Shown here piece after piece: positions 35,051 through 37,213 of a DNA stretch of 37,213 nt. The notes under the pieces were generated by a model, which saw nothing but the letters and a program-made list of their open reading frames with translations, ran no database searches and was not told the origin of the DNA. The stretch's first letter is position 1. Each line of letters starts with the position of its first letter. This DNA comes from an uncultured Clostridia bacterium (lineage in GTDB: Bacteria > Bacillota > Clostridia > Oscillospirales > Acutalibacteraceae). Where the stretch lies: the NCBI GenBank assembly GCA_946627725.1, contig CAMOVW010000006.1:1-37213 (forward strand). The letters run 5' to 3'. A program made the translations under genes and the position numbers.

Positions 35051-36778
35051 TTAGTCAAGCCATTGACTGTCAAGCCACGCTATTCTTCCGTTAATGAAAT
35101 TGGTCAAGCTATCAACATTAGATTGGAACGTTTTTCTCTCGCAGAAACCGCTCGGTCCTTGCCAAATATAATGTCCCAAAGTCCTGAAACGTTGATAATT
35201 AAGCTGCGCAGATACTCTTATCTCATCCGCTTTTTCTTGTAAATCATTGTTTGCAAAATCAGAAATAGCATCACGCTTTTCAGCCCATCTGTCCTTAACT
35301 TTTTGATTAAACGCAGGATCCTGGAACAAACGCACATACCAACCTGCCTTAACGTGGAAGTTCTCAGTTTTTGCTAATTCTCCCATGTAATTGCCGTAAG
35401 CTATGTCATTATCCCAAACCGGCGCCATATGCAGCAATTTATCTTTCGGATTATAATACATATACGTTGAAAGGTCAAAGACACCGTCATGATTCTTAGA
35501 AAGCTCCTCCATTATATACCAATCAACAAAAGAATCAACGTCTATGTATGACGCATAACCGGTTTCTTCATCTGCAAAGTTATCGGAATAAATAACGTCT
35601 TCTACGCTTTGAATATACGACGCTATATATTTTACTATATCCAAATTACCGTCATTAGGATTATCCAGATCCGGGTCTTTCAAACTGAAAATAATATTTC
35701 TTGACGTTGTAAAATTATATGGCTCATTTTTAAACCTGTTCAATTCCACAATAAATCCACCGTCATCATATTGAATCACGCCGTCTTTATTTGTATCTTT
35801 CAATTCTCCTGAAAGAATATCAGAAATATCCGGTATATCAATTCTTTTGCTGCCTATTTTTATTGTAGTTGCAATGTTATAGTTGCCATGATACTGACCG
35901 TTAAGTATTAGATCTACACAGACAAATTCTGTTTTCCACATATTATCACGCGCAAATACAGTTCTTTCAAGTTCCGAAGCAAACCAGTTCCGTAGCAAAG
36001 ATTTATCTCTGATATTTGCCATAAGCGCCCAAGTCTTATTCTTACCCATTCCGAGAACTTTGGCGGAGTTTTCGAACTTTAATGTATATGGCTTTTTTGC
36101 AGTAGGCCAAATCCAAGTGCTGTTGCCTCTGCCTTTAATTCTTATTGGAGTTTTTTCAAGAGAATCATAATCTGTTCCGTTGCCGTCTATTGTAATAGTT
36201 GCACCTTCCAGCCAGCTATTATGATTTGATATAGCTTTTCCATCGGGAGTTTCTATATAGACAACCGGAATGCCTGTATATGCTACTTGATACACTCGAG
36301 TTTTCACTGCGCTGACCGGTGTTTTTATTAAGCAATAATAATATCTGATTTCAGGACTTTCAAAATCAGGCGTAGTGTATGAGCTCGAAGTTGCTCCTTC
36401 TATAGCTTCTGCGTTGTTTTTCTTAAGGTCACTGCATGAATACCATTGATATGTAGTTTTTGATCCGGTTAATACTTTATCACTTAATTTCAGCTCAACG
36501 CCCTGTCCGCCCGCGCTAAGGTTAAAATACGGATTATCAGCAGATATTTTACCAATAATATCATCTATAATGAAGATTATTCTGTTATACACAGAAGCCA
36601 AAGTATCTTTGATTCTGCTTTCAACATTATCCTCCCCTTTTTCTATTTTAATTTCAGAGCCTAAACTGCCGGCAGCCAATTCGGTATTATTAACATCGGC
36701 AAATGCCAAAACAGGTCCTGAAATAATAACTGCTAAGACAAAAGCAAGAATGCCCAATAAGACTTTTTTCTTTTTCAT
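35051..36778 (-). CDS. Secreted CotH-kinase-family protein
   Basis: 575 aa from the ATG at 36778, chosen because GGGAGTG lies just before it; the track starts five codons earlier. A signal peptide is clear ('KKKKVLLGILAFVLAVIISGPVLAFA'). Residues about 100-160 look like an Ig-like domain ('TTYQWYSCSD', 'YYYCLIKT'). The CotH domain follows: 'IRIKGRGNSTW', 'KKPYTLKF', 'NKTWALMANIRDKSLLRNWFASEL', 'DSFVDWYIMEELSKNHDG' and 'PVWDNDIAYGN', the likely active-site region. CotH proteins are secreted protein kinases, in Bacillus acting on spore coat. Codon use and AT-richness differ from everything to the left, indicating separate origin. Confidence 0.9.
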   Translation of the reverse strand: MKKKKVLLGILAFVLAVIISGPVLAFADVNNTELAAGSLGSEIKIEKGEDNVESRIKDTLASVYNRIIFIIDDIIGKISADNPYFNLSAGGQGVELKLSDKVLTGSKTTYQWYSCSDLKKNNAEAIEGATSSSYTTPDFESPEIRYYYCLIKTPVSAVKTRVYQVAYTGIPVVYIETPDGKAISNHNSWLEGATITIDGNGTDYDSLEKTPIRIKGRGNSTWIWPTAKKPYTLKFENSAKVLGMGKNKTWALMANIRDKSLLRNWFASELERTVFARDNMWKTEFVCVDLILNGQYHGNYNIATTIKIGSKRIDIPDISDILSGELKDTNKDGVIQYDDGGFIVELNRFKNEPYNFTTSRNIIFSLKDPDLDNPNDGNLDIVKYIASYIQSVEDVIYSDNFADEETGYASYIDVDSFVDWYIMEELSKNHDGVFDLSTYMYYNPKDKLLHMAPVWDNDIAYGNYMGELAKTENFHVKAGWYVRLFQDPAFNQKVKDRWAEKRDAISDFANNDLQEKADEIRVSAQLNYQRFRTLGHYIWQGPSGFCERKTFQSNVDSLTNFINGRIAWLDSQWLD

Positions 36779-36863
36779 AAATAACACTCCCATAAACTAT
36801 TATTGAAAGATATATGCGTATCGGCTTAAGCCGGCAAAGCCCCAAATTATATAGATAACTCCG

Positions 36864-37157
36864 TCAAGAATCCTCTGTTGCGAACCTTTCTCGAAACTCT
36901 TTGAATGTGATCTGCAACGCCTTGGCCATCCTAAAGCAACTCGTTTCTCTCGTTTCTCTGATATGCTTCTATTCTACACCCATTTCTGTCCGTTTGTTTG
37001 GACTGTTATCTATACAGAAAACGATTTCCGCAAGGATTCGTCTGCCCGAAGTGTTGGAGACGGGAGATTTATCCAGTTCGTACACGTCATGTTTGTCAGT
37101 GTAAAAGCTGCCGCCGCCAAACATCCGTAGCCGCAGGAACCGTAATGCATCGCACAC
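36864..37157 (-). pseudogene. Stop-interrupted remnant, C-terminal part resembles an XRE-type regulator
   Basis: One frame of 98 codons runs from a GTG at 37157 to a TGA at 36864, broken by a TAG at 36971-36969. The first part reads 'GGGSFYTDKHDVYELDKSP'. After the TAG comes 'RMAKALQITFKEFRERF', which resembles the last helices of a Cro/XRE helix-turn-helix domain. Neither part has a ribosome site. The window edge prevents a view of anything upstream. The remaining 36779-36863 stretch contains only a short GGCTTAAGCC palindrome. Confidence 0.35.
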
Positions 37158-37213
37158 GCTTGCCGCTCACAACTTGGTTTTGGGCGATATACCTTTGTGC
37201 TACGGATAAACGC

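Noticed and set aside
1-37213. CRISPR array, rRNA genes or insertion-sequence transposases
   Set aside because: No regularly spaced repeats, no rRNA-like sequence and no transposase frame were seen on either strand.

Overview
The window looks like chromosomal DNA from a gut-type Firmicute of the Clostridia (Oscillospirales or a related order). This is inferred from family content: MobV and TnpV mobile genes, DUF4250, DUF3793, DUF6076, DUF6809, a FeoA-FeoA-FeoB set, a CotH kinase and many thiazoline-carboxylate (ATC) hydrolase paralogues. No rRNA or intact tRNA is present, so the genus cannot be fixed. Most of the window is moderately GC-rich; roughly 34.9-36.9 kb is visibly AT-rich.

Left end, 1-3.6 kb: one end of a mobilizable element. 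It holds a MobV relaxase (cut by the window edge) with an oriT-like hairpin just upstream, a RepA-like ATPase, a small Cys-rich protein, and a divergent pair made of a 53-aa protein and TnpV. A HEAT-repeat protein follows, closed by a bidirectional terminator.

Centre, 3.65-26.6 kb: about 23 kb read entirely on the minus strand, with genes often overlapping by 4-8 bases. It contains five ATC-hydrolase paralogues (PF14196-like) plus the relic of a sixth, four alpha/beta hydrolases, five SAM-dependent methyltransferases, a compact SAM-synthetase-like protein, two ketopantoate-reductase-like dehydrogenases, a metallo-beta-lactamase-fold protein, a CPBP protease, three paralogous small membrane proteins, a ZIP metal transporter with a CxxC metal-binding protein, and an operon of DUF3793, two exporter-fold ABC half-transporters (Irt/Ybt-like), a membrane protein and DUF4250. 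A palindrome of the type found at the iron locus precedes DUF3793, which ties at least that operon to metal control.

26.6-30.5 kb: a ferrous iron locus (feoA, feoA, feoB and a FeoB-associated Cys-rich protein) divergent from a DtxR/MntR-family regulator. The shared intergenic region has four TTAG-N4/6-CTAA palindromes, one of which fills the spacer of a consensus promoter for feo.

30.8-34.8 kb: a regulatory module of a LexA-like repressor, a DUF6076 protein and a divergent sigma factor, with convergent DUF6809 and excisionase-like genes. A LexA-type operator motif recurs three times, once over an orphan promoter. The region ends at a tRNA 3'-end fragment followed by a strong terminator, which looks like an attachment site.

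Right end, 34.9-37.2 kb: AT-rich DNA with a secreted CotH-kinase protein and a stop-interrupted remnant.

The most interesting possibility is that the centre encodes a metal-regulated system that imports and chemically processes a small thiazoline-type or otherwise methylatable molecule, possibly a metallophore. That is inference from gene content and a shared operator, not something the sequence proves.
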